Notes: generated by a model from the letters alone, not told the origin. A DNA stretch of 45,636 nucleotides from Symploca sp. SIO2E9 (GCA_010692645.1 JAAHGS010000046.1:1-45636); one strand, 5' to 3'. Counted from the stretch's first letter, positions 34,380 to 44,630 are shown. A program made the numbers and translations.

Positions 34380-36260
34380 ACCAATAGCAGCAGTAGCTTT
34401 ATCCAGAGATTGCACTTGGTTGAGGAGATTTTGTAATTGTTCCCCTTCAATCACCTCAACTTCTAAAATTTGCTGCGCAATCTTTTCGAGCAAATCCCTA
34501 TTCTTATTGAGAAGCTCTACAGCCTGGCGATGAGCAGTTTCTACAATCTCTTTAACTTCATCATCGATGGCTTTAGCAGTTTCATCGCTAACCATGCGAC
34601 GGGGATTCATGGCACTATTACCCAGAAATTGGTTAGACTGTCCTTTGTCATAAGCCAGAGGTCCAAGAACCTTGCTCATACCATAGGTAGTCACCATCTG
34701 TTCTGCTAAGTCAGTTGCTCGCTGCAGGTCATTGGAAGCCCCAGTCGTAATGCTACCAAAGACAACTTCTTCGGCAGAACGCCCACCAAGAAGTGTCGCA
34801 ATCTGACCACGGATTTCGGCTTCATCCATTAAAAACCGGTCTTCTGTCGGTAGCTGTAAGGTGTAGCCCAAAGCCGCCATACCCCTTGGTACTATCGAAA
34901 TTTTAGCTACCTTACCACCACCAGGCATCGCTGCACCAACTAGAGCATGCCCTACTTCATGGTAAGCAACAATAGTTTTTTCCTTGTCACTGAGGACGCG
35001 GCTTTTCTTCTCTAAACCAGCCACCACTCGCTCAATTGCTTCAGCAAAATCTGCCTGTGAAACCTGTTCTCGGCGATTGCGCGCTGCCAACAGAGCAGCT
35101 TCATTGACTAAATTAGCTAAGTCAGCACCAGCAAAACCAGGTGTACGAGTAGCGATCGCTTTTAGGTCAATATCACCACCCAGTTTAACTTTATTAGCAT
35201 AGATTTCTAAAATTTTCAAGCGACCAGCTAAATCAGGACGGTCTACCAAGACTTGACGGTCAAAGCGTCCAGGACGCAATAGGGCTGGATCTAAGACTTC
35301 AGGGCGGTTGGTGGCAGCCAAAACAATAACTGTTGCCTCTCCTACAGCAAAACCATCCATCTCAGTTAGTAACTGATTAAGAGTCTGTTCTCTCTCATCA
35401 TTACCACCGACAAAGCCACCACCACCAGCACGAGACTTCCCAATAGCATCGAGTTCATCAATAAAGACAATGCAAGGGGCTTTTTGTTTAGCTTGCTCAA
35501 ATAAATCACGTACCCGTGCCGCACCCGCACCAACAAACAATTCTACAAACTCAGAACCAGAGATACTGAAAAATGCCACACCTGCTTCCCCAGCCACAGC
35601 CTTAGCTAGGAGAGTTTTACCAGTTCCAGGAGGACCAACTAGCAGTACTCCTTTGGGAATCTTCGCCCCAATATTAATAAAGCGTTGAGGAGATTTCAAA
35701 AAATCAACAACTTCTACTAATTCAGTCTTAGCTTCTTCCACCCCAGCCACATCAGCAAAGGTGACTTTAGTAGATTCACCTTCAACATAAACCTTAGCCT
35801 TGCTCTTAGTAATTGAAAGCGCCCCTTGTGGAGCACCAGCACCAAAACGCCCAGCAAAAAACTGCAAGATACCCACAAAAATTAATGGCGGGATAATCCA
35901 GCCCAAGAGCGTGCTAAACCAGTTACCCTTAGGTGGGGGAACAGCTGCAAATTCAACTCCATTTTTCTCTAGCCGTTGGGGTAATTCTAGATCAAAGATT
36001 GGTGTGGTTGATAGTACTTGACCTGGCTGGCTATCTTCACCTTTAAGCTGGTAACGGATCTCATCTTGCCCTACCTGTGCGCGGTTCACTTTGCCATCTT
36101 GCACCTGGTCAATGAACATGCTGTAAGGAACCCTAGGAATCTGGGGACCAAAGAAACTAGGTAGCAACAGGTTTGCTAGAAAGAACAACCCAGCCAGTAA
36201 AAACAGAATATTAGCAATCTGACGATTGCGTGGTGTTTTAGGTTTGTCTTTAATAGCCAT
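34374..36260 (-). CDS. ftsH: ATP-dependent zinc metalloprotease FtsH
   Basis: This 628-residue membrane AAA protease has two N-terminal transmembrane segments (about 16-34 and 115-137), a AAA domain with Walker A GPPGTGKT (209-216) and Walker [13 protein letters not shown] (263-274), the second region of homology ([21 protein letters not shown]), and the M41 zinc site HEVGH (434-438). It degrades damaged membrane proteins, in cyanobacteria notably photosystem II D1. Length and the [16 protein letters not shown] block fit the cyanobacterial FtsH1-4 set; I cannot say with certainty which paralogue. Start ATG 36260 gives [14 protein letters not shown]. Its stop codon lies in a heptamer repeat. 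Confidence 0.97.
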   Translation of the reverse strand: MAIKDKPKTPRNRQIANILFLLAGLFFLANLLLPSFFGPQIPRVPYSMFIDQVQDGKVNRAQVGQDEIRYQLKGEDSQPGQVLSTTPIFDLELPQRLEKNGVEFAAVPPPKGNWFSTLLGWIIPPLIFVGILQFFAGRFGAGAPQGALSITKSKAKVYVEGESTKVTFADVAGVEEAKTELVEVVDFLKSPQRFINIGAKIPKGVLLVGPPGTGKTLLAKAVAGEAGVAFFSISGSEFVELFVGAGAARVRDLFEQAKQKAPCIVFIDELDAIGKSRAGGGGFVGGNDEREQTLNQLLTEMDGFAVGEATVIVLAATNRPEVLDPALLRPGRFDRQVLVDRPDLAGRLKILEIYANKVKLGGDIDLKAIATRTPGFAGADLANLVNEAALLAARNRREQVSQADFAEAIERVVAGLEKKSRVLSDKEKTIVAYHEVGHALVGAAMPGGGKVAKISIVPRGMAALGYTLQLPTEDRFLMDEAEIRGQIATLLGGRSAEEVVFGSITTGASNDLQRATDLAEQMVTTYGMSKVLGPLAYDKGQSNQFLGNSAMNPRRMVSDETAKAIDDEVKEIVETAHRQAVELLNKNRDLLEKIAQQILEVEVIEGEQLQNLLNQVQSLDKATAAIGS

Positions 36261-36752
36261 AGGTATTTATGGTTTTTCAATTAAAGTATTTTTATCTAGT
36301 TGGGTCAAAAAACCCTACTTTTAGCCTACCAGGATAGGGTACAAGCCTTGCTCAAGAAGAATTAAGCTAGTTTGCCAGCAATGTGTTCAACACTAAGAGT
36401 CATTGTTTAGATGCTGGCGATGCTCAAAAGCAAAGGATTTGAACCTTGGAGATAGGTATTGTTGTTTTGGCCGGTTATGTAATATATCTTAACTTTAATT
36501 CTAATTAAAATGACTTGACTAATTAATACAGGTAGTATACGAAGTACTGGGATATGCAGAAATACTGTACTCCTAAGGGAGGCTTGAGAGCCATGTTTTG
36601 GGTCACACAATAAAGAGGGAGGCAAGAGAAGGATAAATACTGCTAGTAAACACTAGTAGTTCTCCCTAGCCCCCCATAAACCATGAACCATGTTTGCGCA
36701 GCATGGGCGTAGCGCCTACCATGAACCATGAACCATGAACCATGAAGCATCG
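36261..36752. other. Intergenic region with heptamer/palindrome repeat, copy 2
   Basis: The stretch 36675-36747 contains ATGAACC heptamers around TTTGCGCAGCATGGGCGTAGC, the reverse complement of the unit at 23533-23590. It ends 5 bases before the stop of the rpaB-like gene. The rest, up to the ftsH start, shows no gene; a run of tandem ATGAACC copies lies at 36718-36747. Confidence 0.75.
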
Positions 36753-37490
36753 TTAAACTTTTACTGCCTCAGCTAGCTCTACCATGCGCTGAAATAGGTA
36801 GCCAGTGCCCCGTGCTGTAATAATAAACTCTGGTTGTCTTGGATCTTCTTCAATTTTGGCTCTCAGGCGAGAGATATGAACATCTACCACTCGCAAATCA
36901 CTATCGCATCTTGGAGAATAACCCCAGATGGCTTTTAAAATCTCAGCGCGGGAAACGGCTGCTCCTGAGTGGTTAATCAGCAGTTGTAGCAAGTCAAATT
37001 CTATCCCAGTCAACCGGATCAGCTCATCGTCCAAATAAACCCTTCGCTTATTGGGATCAATGTACAAAGCTCCAATTTTGATAACTTTAGAATTGATTGT
37101 ATTGGAGGTATTGTTTTTTTGGAGCCGACGCAGAATAGAATTAATTCGGGCTTCTAGCTCTTTGGGTGAAAAAGGTTTGACCAAATAGTCATCTGCTCCA
37201 ATTTGCAGCCCTGCGATTCGATCTGCCACATCTCCTAAGGCCGTAAGCATGATTATGGGAACCTCAGACTCTTTTCGCAATTCTTTACAGACAAAATAGC
37301 CGTCATACTTGGGCATCATTACGTCTAAGACAACAAGATCAGGTGCTTCCTGAGAAAAAACATCCAGTGCCTGTTCGCCATCAGCAGCAGTGACAACATC
37401 ATAACCAACCATGGCAAGGCGAGTTTTCAGAATGCGACGGAGGGCGGCCTCGTCGTCTACCACCAGGATTTTTGACCTGTGGTTCTCCAC
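36753..37490 (-). CDS. rpaB: OmpR-family response regulator, RpaB/Ycf27-type
   Basis: The protein (245 residues from the GTG) has an N-terminal receiver (KILVVDDEAALRRIL, phospho-acceptor Asp in LVVLDVMMPK, IIMLTALGD, Lys in LVKPFSPKE) and a C-terminal OmpR-type winged helix (RLTGIEFDLLQLL, VVDVHISRLRAKIEEDP, ITARGTGYLFQR). It matches the RpaB/Ycf27 group, which binds HLR1 sites and governs high-light and photosystem I genes. I choose GTG 37490 (reads MENHRSKILVVDDE): AAGGAG lies 11 bases upstream, while the TTG at 37499 leaves only 2. Differences near WGYSPRCDSDLR mean a paralogue is possible. Confidence 0.85.
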   Translation of the reverse strand: MENHRSKILVVDDEAALRRILKTRLAMVGYDVVTAADGEQALDVFSQEAPDLVVLDVMMPKYDGYFVCKELRKESEVPIIMLTALGDVADRIAGLQIGADDYLVKPFSPKELEARINSILRRLQKNNTSNTINSKVIKIGALYIDPNKRRVYLDDELIRLTGIEFDLLQLLINHSGAAVSRAEILKAIWGYSPRCDSDLRVVDVHISRLRAKIEEDPRQPEFIITARGTGYLFQRMVELAEAVKV

Positions 37491-38346
37491 GTTTCTCAAT
37501 GCTCCTTATACTTATAAAGTTTTGGACTTGACCGTGTAGCCTTCCTTTGTTGAGTGTGGGTCAATACCCACAGCAATTGGTTGGGCGTTCCGAGCTGACG
37601 ACTCAACTCCAGCCTAATCAGATGCATTATTGTCAAGTATGGATAAATATTTTCTTATACTACAAGCATTTGCTGCGTATTGAAGAAAATTTATCCAATA
37701 TTTATTGCTCACTCCTAGATAAATTCCAAACCTTGTAGCCAGTTTTTAACCATTGATCAAAGGTTGCTACTTGCTTGAGTTTGTGAATCAGTTTGAAATC
37801 CTCATTAATGGTAAACACGCGGTTATTTTACCATGCTATTTGAGCTGATTTTCGATTAGCTTGCTGCCTGCTTTGAATTGTGCTTGGTTACTGCGATAGT
37901 CCTGAATGTCATATCGCTAAACTTATAGCTCTAGCATAGTAGCTATTGCCTGCTCGACCTCAAAGATTTCAATGATTAGTGGCACAACTTGACATTGTTT
38001 AAGTTGGTACATAATACATAAGCTTGAATGAACACCCATCTGAATTTAGGGACAAAAATCTGAAATCTTTGTTCTTAAAGTTAGGTTGCTTGCACAGCCT
38101 GTAAGCAACTGAACTATAACTTCATGTTATCATATCGATAACGCAAATTTTCAAAATTTCAGCAGTACTTATAATTCTAATTCCTAGAGTTATTTGTATT
38201 TTGTTAAGTAATTGATTAATTTTTTTGAATATAAATAGAGTGTCTACTTCAATTTATATGAAGTAAACTTCCCAAAAGAATGAAATTAAACAAGACAATG
38301 TTATGATTTATCTTGATAGTACTAAACTAATTAGTTGACTGATGAT
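37491..38346. other. Long divergent intergenic region (856 bases)
   Basis: This A/T-rich region separates the rpaB-like gene from the ribbon-helix-helix gene. It holds an inverted repeat ATGGTAAA (37808-37815) / TTTACCAT (37827-37834), a possible operator. A 63-codon open frame at 37547-37738 has no good start context or familiar motif, and I do not call it. No direct-repeat HLR1 pair was seen. Confidence 0.55.
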
Positions 38347-38601
38347 ATGGTCAACCCATTCATTGGAGTCAGGATTTCTCCAGAGCTCAATGATGCCATC
38401 TTAGCTCGGATGAAAGAAACCGGGCAATCTAAATCGGATGTGGTGATCGAAGCCCTCAAGAGCTATTTGGGGATATCATCATCTCAAGAAAGGTTTGCAG
38501 CAATTGAGCAGAGGCTCTCAGCTCTAGAAGAAATAACAGGAGTTGTGAAACTTCTTCCAGACACCAAGCCCGAGTGTCAGAAAACTAACCATAAGCTCTG
38601 A
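38347..38601 (+). CDS. Ribbon-helix-helix (CopG-like) protein with coiled-coil tail
   Basis: An 84-residue protein: a ribbon-helix-helix DNA-binding core (IGVRISPELNDAILARMKET, KSDVVIEALKSYL) and a coiled-coil-like tail (ERFAAIEQRLSALEEIT). Such proteins are dimeric repressors, often antitoxins or plasmid/chromosome copy regulators. No toxin lies beside it. ATG 38347 is used; TTG 38335 adds four residues. A weak stem (GTCAGA/TCTGAC) followed by a run of T at about 38574-38622 may terminate it. Confidence 0.75.
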   Translation: MVNPFIGVRISPELNDAILARMKETGQSKSDVVIEALKSYLGISSSQERFAAIEQRLSALEEITGVVKLLPDTKPECQKTNHKL

Positions 38602-38714
38602 CGAGTGTCGTTTTTTTAAGCTTTTTTATTCTCTAGCAAGAAGCCTAAAAATGTAATCTTGCCTTTGGGAGCAGAAATAATAGAGGTCTTATTTCTGCTA
38701 CAGAGTACTAGTTA

Positions 38715-38948
38715 CTAGTCATCTAGACTATCTCCATCATCATCTTCATCATAGGTATGGTCATCAACACCCATCAGTTCAGATATTTCCTCTTCAGAGT
38801 CAATGACTGCTTCGCCTTCGTTGACAGGATCTCGTTCCAAGAGTCTTCCATTGGCTTCTAACCAATCCAACAGAGAGGTTTCTTGCTTGAGGCGGATGAC
38901 TTGGGCTAGTTGTTCGCGAGGTTCTGAACGTAAAGAAGGATTGTCCAT
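38715..38948 (-). CDS. DUF3134 family protein
   Basis: The 77-residue product matches the small cyanobacterial family DUF3134: MDNPSLRSEPREQLAQVIRL, SLLDWLEANGRL, then an acidic tail (EEEISELMGVDDHTYDEDDD). It has no membrane segment, signal or catalytic motif. It is divergently placed from the PAP/fibrillin gene with a 112-base spacer, and the two may share regulation. Function is unknown; presence across cyanobacteria suggests a housekeeping role. Confidence 0.85.
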   Translation of the reverse strand: MDNPSLRSEPREQLAQVIRLKQETSLLDWLEANGRLLERDPVNEGEAVIDSEEEISELMGVDDHTYDEDDDGDSLDD

Positions 38949-39060
38949 AGCTGAGATTAGGCTGTTAGTTTATTGACATTTCCCCTGCATTCTACGCAGG
39001 GCATTGTTGGCTGATCGAATCATCTTACAGTTAGGATATCAAGATAACTAGTGTGGGATC

Positions 39061-39642
39061 ATGAGCAAAGCAGAATTATTGGAAGCGATCGCTGGCAAGA
39101 ATCGTGGCTTGTTGGCAACCGAAACTGATAAAGTGGCAATTCTCTCGGAAATCGCCAAACTGGAAGACCGCAACCCTACCCCTCGACCAGTTGAAGCCAT
39201 TGAGCTTTTAGAGGGTGACTGGCGTTTGTTATATACTACAAGTAAAGATATATTAGGCCTAGATCAATTTCCGCTGGCGACACTCTCTCAAGTGTATCAA
39301 TGCCTCCGCAGCAAAGATAACAAAATTTACAATATTGCCGAATTCTCTAGCTTGCCCTATCTTGAAGGGGTTGTTAGCGTTGGTGCTCGGTTTGAGCCTA
39401 CTTCCGAACGAAGAGTGAATGTCAATTTTGAGCGCTCAATCATTGGTCTCCAGAACCTAATCGGCTACCGGTCTCCGCATCATTTTATCGAGCAAATTGA
39501 AGCTGGAGAAAAGTTTCTAGGGCTTGATTTTAGCATTAACAGACGCGAGCAAAAAGGCTGGTTGGATATAACATATCTTGATCAAGACCTGCGAATTGGA
39601 CGAGGCAATCAGGGGAATGTGTTTATTCTTACCAAACTATGA
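39061..39642 (+). CDS. PAP/fibrillin family protein (plastid-lipid-associated type)
   Basis: This 193-residue protein follows the PAP/fibrillin pattern: KAELLEAIAGKNRGL, IELLEGDWRLLYTTS, then beta strands of a lipocalin-like barrel and the end WLDITYLDQDLRIGRGNQGN. Fibrillins bind lipids, coat thylakoid lipid bodies or plastoglobules, and help quinone synthesis under light stress. The ATG at 39061 lies about 9 bases after GTGTGGG, with no strong Shine-Dalgarno. The stop overlaps the start of the nuclease gene by 4 bases (ATGA), so the two are translationally coupled. Confidence 0.9.
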   Translation: MSKAELLEAIAGKNRGLLATETDKVAILSEIAKLEDRNPTPRPVEAIELLEGDWRLLYTTSKDILGLDQFPLATLSQVYQCLRSKDNKIYNIAEFSSLPYLEGVVSVGARFEPTSERRVNVNFERSIIGLQNLIGYRSPHHFIEQIEAGEKFLGLDFSINRREQKGWLDITYLDQDLRIGRGNQGNVFILTKL

Positions 39643-40445
39643 ACATCCCAATTAATTCCTTACCTCTTACTCGTTTGTCCCAAGGTCATCTGAACCTGCT
39701 AGAAAACTGCCCTCGCAAGTTCCAACACATTTACTTTGACCAACTGGGGACACCTGTATCTTACGAACAACAGGAACGTCTGACTTGGGGAAGCAACTTT
39801 CATCTACTGATGCAACAGCGGGAGTTGGGTTTACCGGTGGAATCACTAGTTGAGGAGGATCAACAGCTACAACAATGGGTTAGCGCTTTAGTTAATGCTG
39901 CTCCTGAGGCGTTGAACCCTGATCCTCAAACCTTCCGGGAGTCTGAACATTGCCGCACTTTGAATTTCCATGGTTATCTATTGACAGTTGTCTATGACTT
40001 GTTGATTGAAGATCACAGGTGCGCCCAAATTCTCGACTGGAAAACTTTTCCTCAACCCAAAAATCGTCAGCGGTTAGCTACAGACTGGCAGACACGCCTA
40101 TATCTCTATGTTTTGGCCCAAACTAGTGATTATTTGCCCGAACAAATTTCTTTGACCTATTGGTTTGTCAAGTCCCAACCGCGCCCCCAAAGTCTCAAAT
40201 TTAGCTACAGTAGAATACAACATCAGAAGACTAGAGAAGATTTAACTGAGCTATTGGGGCAGTTGAATTACTGGCGGCAGCGCTACCAAGATGATCGCAT
40301 TGGGTTTCCTCAGATAGCAGCATCAACTGGTCGATGTCAAGACTGTTCCTTTGCCGTTCGCTGTCAGCGAATACCGGAAAATGTGATTAACAATACTAAA
40401 AATTTACTTGTCAATTTAGCTGAGATCCAAGAAGTACCACTTTAA
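39639..40445 (+). CDS. PD-(D/E)XK nuclease with iron-sulfur cysteines
   Basis: The 268-residue protein matches RecB/Cas4-type PD-(D/E)XK proteins: an N-terminal LSQGHLNLLENCPRKF with Cys 24, catalytic-looking D120 and ILDWKTF (D133, K135), QTRLYLYVLA, and a cysteine cluster GRCQDCSFAVRC (C233, C236, C242) that with C24 could hold a 4Fe-4S cluster as in Cas4 and AddB. It should cut or trim DNA. No cas or recB/D gene is nearby. Its ATG overlaps the fibrillin stop by 4 bases. Many cyanobacterial genomes carry this gene, so I read it as general DNA repair. Confidence 0.85.
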   Translation: MNIPINSLPLTRLSQGHLNLLENCPRKFQHIYFDQLGTPVSYEQQERLTWGSNFHLLMQQRELGLPVESLVEEDQQLQQWVSALVNAAPEALNPDPQTFRESEHCRTLNFHGYLLTVVYDLLIEDHRCAQILDWKTFPQPKNRQRLATDWQTRLYLYVLAQTSDYLPEQISLTYWFVKSQPRPQSLKFSYSRIQHQKTREDLTELLGQLNYWRQRYQDDRIGFPQIAASTGRCQDCSFAVRCQRIPENVINNTKNLLVNLAEIQEVPL

Positions 40446-40523
40446 TCATCCCCACAACTATATCAAAGATTAATCGCCCTAGGACAATAGGCGCGTCACA
40501 CTTGGCTAACCCTTGGCTTTAAG

Positions 40524-40552
40524 TTGTCATCTTGAGAATGATTTGATATAAT
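40524..40552 (+). promoter_or_regulatory. Near-consensus promoter of the sigma-factor leader
   Basis: TTGTCA (40524-40529) and TATAAT (40547-40552) are separated by exactly 17 bases, one mismatch from the ideal sigma70-type promoter. It lies about 150 bases before the leader ORF and about 550 before the sigma gene. Confidence 0.7.
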
Positions 40553-40705
40553 TTAAGTTTAAGTGTAAGAATATCACGACCTGATCCAGTTCGGTTATCT
40601 CCATGTGAGAGGTTTGATCGATTCAAGGCTTAGTGGGTGATTATTGTATTAGGGATGTGATGCAACCTAGTCAGGATCTTCGGTGTCATTAGGAGGACTC
40701 AATAA

Positions 40706-40768
40706 ATGCTGCGACACCACCCTAAAACAAAAAATAGGCTGAACCTTTCTGCCTTTACCAAAGTCTAA
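40706..40768 (+). CDS. Leader peptide (20 codons) with strong Shine-Dalgarno
   Basis: AGGAGG at 40691-40696 is followed after 9 bases by ATG and 20 codons (MLRHHPKTKNRLNLSAFTKV, then TAA). GGTGTC (40682-40687) and GACACC (40712-40717) can pair and put the ribosome site and start in a loop. The ORF is too short to appear in routine calls. The position between a strong promoter and the sigma gene suggests a regulatory uORF or a small protein rich in basic residues. No homologue is claimed. Confidence 0.5.
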   Translation: MLRHHPKTKNRLNLSAFTKV

Positions 40769-41104
40769 ATTTATGATACTTTTGGAGTAAAGCGAACTCA
40801 TTCTGACTTCGAGTTGTTGCCTTCTTTCCCAGTCACGAGCAGTGATCTGCTGGAGAATACAGCAGACTCAAAGAAGAGAGGCTTTTCTGATAATCCAGCT
40901 TCAACTCATACACACCGTATATACATTAGATCGCCTGGCAAACTCTAACCGATTTGAACGAGGAGGCCCAAGATCAGCAAATCTGTTTTCAGATTATGTT
41001 TACAGATTCGCGCCAATATACTCAGGGTGAGAGATCGTAGTTGCTTTTGAGGTCAAGATTCGCGACAGATTTACTGCTTGTAAGATAAGTCACCACTCAC
41101 ACTC

Positions 41105-42088
41105 ATGCCCATCACTAGAACCCAAAAAGAGAACACCAAGCCCGCCTTCTATGCAGATATGGTTCGCACTTATCTGCATGAAATCGGTCGCGTGCCACTG
41201 CTGACCAATGAGGAAGAAATTCTCTTGGGTAAGCAAGTGCAGCAGATGATGGAGCTCTTGAACACCAAAGAGACCTTGTCTAAAGAACTAGGGCGCGAAC
41301 CGACGACCCAAGAGTGGGCGGCATATATAAATCAGAGCGAAGCGAACTTGAACAAAGCCCTCAAGCAAGGTAGAAGGGCGAAGCGCAAAATGATCGAAGC
41401 GAACCTACGCTTAGTGGTAGCAATCGCTAAGAAATACCAGAAGCGCAATATGGAGTTTCTGGACTTGATCCAGGAGGGAACCTTGGGCTTAGAGCGAGGA
41501 GTTGAAAAATTTGACCCCATGCGGGGCTATAAGTTCTCAACCTACGCTTACTGGTGGATTCGTCAAGCAATCACCCGCGCCATCGCTCAGCAAGCTCGTG
41601 CGATTCGACTACCGATCCATATTACTGAAAAGCTCAACAAAATCAAAAAAGTACAACGGGAACTAGCCCAAAAATATGGTCGCAACGCTACGGCTAAGGA
41701 AATTGCCCAGCAATTGGATTTAGAACCTGCCCAGGTTCGAGAATATTTGAGCATGGCTCGTCAGCCAATTTCTCTTGACGTCAGAGTTGGAGATAATCAG
41801 GACACTGAGTTGTCTGATTTACTAGAAGACCAAGGTCTAACCCCAGTCAATTACACGACTCAAGAGTCACTGCGGCAAGAGATAGATAACCTCTTAGCAG
41901 AACTAACACCCCAACAACGAGAAGTGCTGGCCCTGCGCTTTGGGTTAGAAGATGGCAACGAACTATCTTTGGCAAAAGTCGGTCAGCGACTCAATCTCAG
42001 CCGCGAGCGAGTGCGTCAGTTAGAACACCAAGCTCTTGCCCATCTGCGGCGTCTCCATAGGAATTTCCGGGAGTACATAGCTAGCTAA
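41105..42088 (+). CDS. Group 2 RNA polymerase sigma factor (SigB-like)
   Basis: This 327-residue sigma70-family factor has region 1.2 ([18 protein letters not shown], about 21-38), regions 2.1-2.4 ([20 protein letters not shown] to [17 protein letters not shown]), region 3 and region 4.2 ([20 protein letters not shown]). It lacks the long acidic N-terminus of primary SigA and has a group 2 middle segment like the cyanobacterial SigB/SigD clade ([20 protein letters not shown]). It directs RNA polymerase to stress or nutrient promoters. I take ATG 41105. The ribosome site is weak, and a long leader precedes it. A terminator follows. Confidence 0.9.
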   Translation: MPITRTQKENTKPAFYADMVRTYLHEIGRVPLLTNEEEILLGKQVQQMMELLNTKETLSKELGREPTTQEWAAYINQSEANLNKALKQGRRAKRKMIEANLRLVVAIAKKYQKRNMEFLDLIQEGTLGLERGVEKFDPMRGYKFSTYAYWWIRQAITRAIAQQARAIRLPIHITEKLNKIKKVQRELAQKYGRNATAKEIAQQLDLEPAQVREYLSMARQPISLDVRVGDNQDTELSDLLEDQGLTPVNYTTQESLRQEIDNLLAELTPQQREVLALRFGLEDGNELSLAKVGQRLNLSRERVRQLEHQALAHLRRLHRNFREYIAS

Positions 42089-42203
42089 GCAACTTTCATA
42101 GTTGCTAAGTCGGCTTTTACACTTAAATCTTGCTTCTTGGAAAGCCAATTACTTCCACACTATAGGTGGAGGTTGAGGAGCTAGTAGTACACTTGATTAC
42201 TAA

Positions 42204-42256
42204 GGAATAGGGAACATAAAGCTTTTTACTGTTTCCTGTTCCCCTATTGTTTTTTT
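42204..42256 (+). terminator. Terminator after the sigma gene
   Basis: AATAGGGAACA (42206-42216) pairs with TGTTCCCCTATT (42237-42248) with one bulge, and seven T follow. The MITE copy 2 begins a few bases beyond. Confidence 0.75.
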
Positions 42257-42259
42257 AAT

Positions 42260-42451
<192 letters not shown>

Positions 42452-42751
42452 AATTAACTTAGTTAAGTGCAGTTGTCACTGCCCTGGCATCTGTTGCCCT
42501 CATCGCCTTAGGAAGGTATACCGAAAAAAAGTGAACGCTTAGTGTGACGCTTGATAAACCGACTGTGGGATCATAAAACAAGGTAATCTTTTCTGTTTTG
42601 ATATTGAGGTGAGGATACTTGCCAACAAAACCACTTTATAGCTAAAATTAAACTTTTTTCATTGATTCTGGCCTCTGATAGGAGTGGCTTAGCGTCTGTT
42701 AAGTCTAAATCCCAAGGTGCTTAAGATTTTTGTTTAAAGGAGGTAACTACA
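42452..42751. other. Intergenic region before the secreted orphan gene
   Basis: No gene, strong hairpin or repeat is seen in these 300 bases. The only clear signal is AGGAGG at 42738-42743, the ribosome site of the next gene. Confidence 0.5.
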
Positions 42752-43354
42752 GTGATCAATCAATTATTAGGGTTCTTTCTATCACCAAGTTTGCTACTGG
42801 GTGCTTCCAAATGCCCGCTGGCTGCATTAATCCTAACCTTAGGATTAGTAGCAAATGTCTCGAGTTTAGCAACAGTAGTTCCTCAACAGCAAAATGATGC
42901 TACAGATCCGACTACAGTACTGGTCTCACAAACGCTAAGTTCAAATACATCGATTCCTAATGGAACCTATCTCTATAGTCAGTCTTCACAACCGAATCAG
43001 ATTGGTAAAGAATATATAGTGTTTAAAGCACATCAGAGTCTGGTTGTTGGTGCTCTATATCTGCCTCAATCCGAGTATAGCTGTTTTTACGGTCATATTG
43101 ACTCTGAGCAAATGAATTTGACTGTTGTCAATCCCTACGACCAAACTGCTCTGTCTCATAGAATTGCTCGTCAACAGCTTTCGACCATTGCGACAACTGG
43201 TGGTAACCTCAACCTTGAAAATATTTCTTCATCCCTTACCTATCCTCATGCTCTCAGACTAGAAGGATATCAAAAACTTGATGAGTTTAGCGATAATGAC
43301 CTTCACATCTTGAACAGCTGTCTCAAAGACTATCAAGAAAAAATCTGGAATTAG
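42752..43354 (+). CDS. Secreted protein of unknown function
   Basis: This 200-residue protein starts at a GTG with an excellent Shine-Dalgarno (AAAGGAGG, 8 bases upstream). The first about 43 residues are hydrophobic and end near SLA, probably a signal peptide or membrane anchor. The mature part has a Thr/Gln-rich linker, then IPNGTYLYSQSSQPNQIGKEYIVFKAHQSLVVGALYLPQSEYSCFYG, a pattern common in cyanobacterial orphans, and two Cys that could pair. I do not recognise a named family. An envelope or periplasmic location is inferred. Confidence 0.8.
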   Translation: MINQLLGFFLSPSLLLGASKCPLAALILTLGLVANVSSLATVVPQQQNDATDPTTVLVSQTLSSNTSIPNGTYLYSQSSQPNQIGKEYIVFKAHQSLVVGALYLPQSEYSCFYGHIDSEQMNLTVVNPYDQTALSHRIARQQLSTIATTGGNLNLENISSSLTYPHALRLEGYQKLDEFSDNDLHILNSCLKDYQEKIWN

Positions 43355-43392
43355 CTACTCTAATGCACAAAATATGAACAACATCAATCTAA

Positions 43393-44244
43393 CTACTCGC
43401 CAAGAGCATTGGCGTGGTGGCGGATGTGGTCTTCTATAAAGCTAGCAATGAAGTAGTAGCTATGATTATAGCCTACCTGAAAACGTAAGGTTAATGGCTG
43501 ACCAACCTGTTCGCAAGCCTTCTTAAACACCTCAGGAAGCAACTGCTGCTTCTTGAGGAATGGGTCAGCCGTACCCTGATCAATGACAATCAGACGGTTA
43601 TAGCTAGCACTGAGTACTAGTTCGCTGGCATCGTAGGCACGCCAACTTTCTTGGTCAGAACCCAGGTAATTAGTGAAAGCCTTCTGACCCCACGGACAGC
43701 GCATCGGCGCAGCAATAGGTGCCAAAGCTGAAAGCGATTTATATTGGTCAGGGTTTCTCAAGGCACAAACTAGGGCTCCGTGACCGCCCATGGAATGACC
43801 AAAAATGCCCTGTCGCTCCACTTGTACTGGGAAATGCTCGGCAATCACAGCAGGCAGCTCTTCAACCACGTAGCTGTACATCCTGTAGTGAGAGGCCCAA
43901 GGCCCAACAGTTGCATCCACATAAAAGCCAGCACCAGTACCGAAGTCCCAGTCATCGTCTTCACCAGGGATACCTGTATGGCGAGGGCTGGTATCGGGGA
44001 CAACTAGCATCAAGCCATACTTTGCAGCAAATTGCTGCGCCCCAGATTTTACCATAAAATTCTCTTCAGTACAAGTGAGACCAGAAAGAAAATAGAGAAC
44101 AGGTACCAGTTCTGATTTAGCTCGGGGCGGTTGGTAGACGGCAAACCGCATCACGCAATTGCAAGTTTGAGATGGATGAGAGTAAAAACCAACTGTACCG
44201 CCGAAGCAAAGATTTTCAGATACTAGTTTGAGGGCTGTGGACAT
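43393..44244 (-). CDS. fghA: S-formylglutathione hydrolase
   Basis: This 283-residue esterase-D-type alpha/beta hydrolase hydrolyses S-formylglutathione to formate and glutathione, the second step of glutathione-dependent formaldehyde removal. The nucleophile elbow is [10 protein letters not shown] (S151), the Asp lies in [10 protein letters not shown] and the His in [12 protein letters not shown]. The family block [21 protein letters not shown] is intact. Length is normal. The partner formaldehyde dehydrogenase gene (adhC type) is not in this window. Start ATG 44244 ([10 protein letters not shown]). Confidence 0.95.
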   Translation of the reverse strand: MSTALKLVSENLCFGGTVGFYSHPSQTCNCVMRFAVYQPPRAKSELVPVLYFLSGLTCTEENFMVKSGAQQFAAKYGLMLVVPDTSPRHTGIPGEDDDWDFGTGAGFYVDATVGPWASHYRMYSYVVEELPAVIAEHFPVQVERQGIFGHSMGGHGALVCALRNPDQYKSLSALAPIAAPMRCPWGQKAFTNYLGSDQESWRAYDASELVLSASYNRLIVIDQGTADPFLKKQQLLPEVFKKACEQVGQPLTLRFQVGYNHSYYFIASFIEDHIRHHANALGE

Positions 44245-44630
44245 GATGCTAATGAAGCTGCTATAGCAATTTTAAGTGATTAATCAAATCTTTTTGTAGC
44301 TCAGACCAAGTTGCCATCTCTCCCTCTCCTCATCTCCCCATCTCCCCATCTGACTTTTCACGGTAAGTCCTGAAACCACGCAAAAGCGTTGATTTTCCCC
44401 AAGATTAATTATCAACTATTAAGCTTTAATGAAAACAACTAACGAGAGCATCAGGCTTAGGGAAGTTGGTCAACGAAGCGATCGCACAACTCAAAAAGAT
44501 GCCGTGAAAAGTCAGATTTTCCCATCTCCCCATCTCCCCCTCTAAAAAGCTAATCAAATTTCCGTTTAGCAATTGGTACTGAGAGTGATACTATTTACCT
44601 GAAATACTGGCAATAGCACAGGAGAAAATA
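44245..44630. other. Divergent spacer with an IR-bounded segment in an octamer tract
   Basis: ATCTCCCC octamers flank both sides of a 168-base segment bounded by the perfect 15-base inverted repeat TCTGACTTTTCACGG (44349-44363) / CCGTGAAAAGTCAGA (44502-44516). It carries no ORF. It looks like a small MITE inserted in, or copied with, the octamer tract. Confidence 0.65.

Larger units (their letters stand above)
40446..41104. other. Long leader region of the sigma factor gene
   Basis: This 659-base spacer contains the promoter at 40524-40552, the leader ORF at 40706-40768, and further sequence up to the sigma gene start. A short open frame at 40842-41030 without a good start is not called. If the promoter serves the sigma gene, its 5' untranslated leader is about 540 bases. 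Confidence 0.6.

Noticed and set aside
37547-37738. 63-codon open frame in the rpaB upstream region
   Set aside because: No Shine-Dalgarno, no familiar motif, composition like the surrounding spacer.
39639-40445. Cas4 of a CRISPR system
   Set aside because: The Fe-S PD-(D/E)XK fold is Cas4-like, but no cas genes or repeat arrays are in the window and the gene is coupled to a fibrillin gene.
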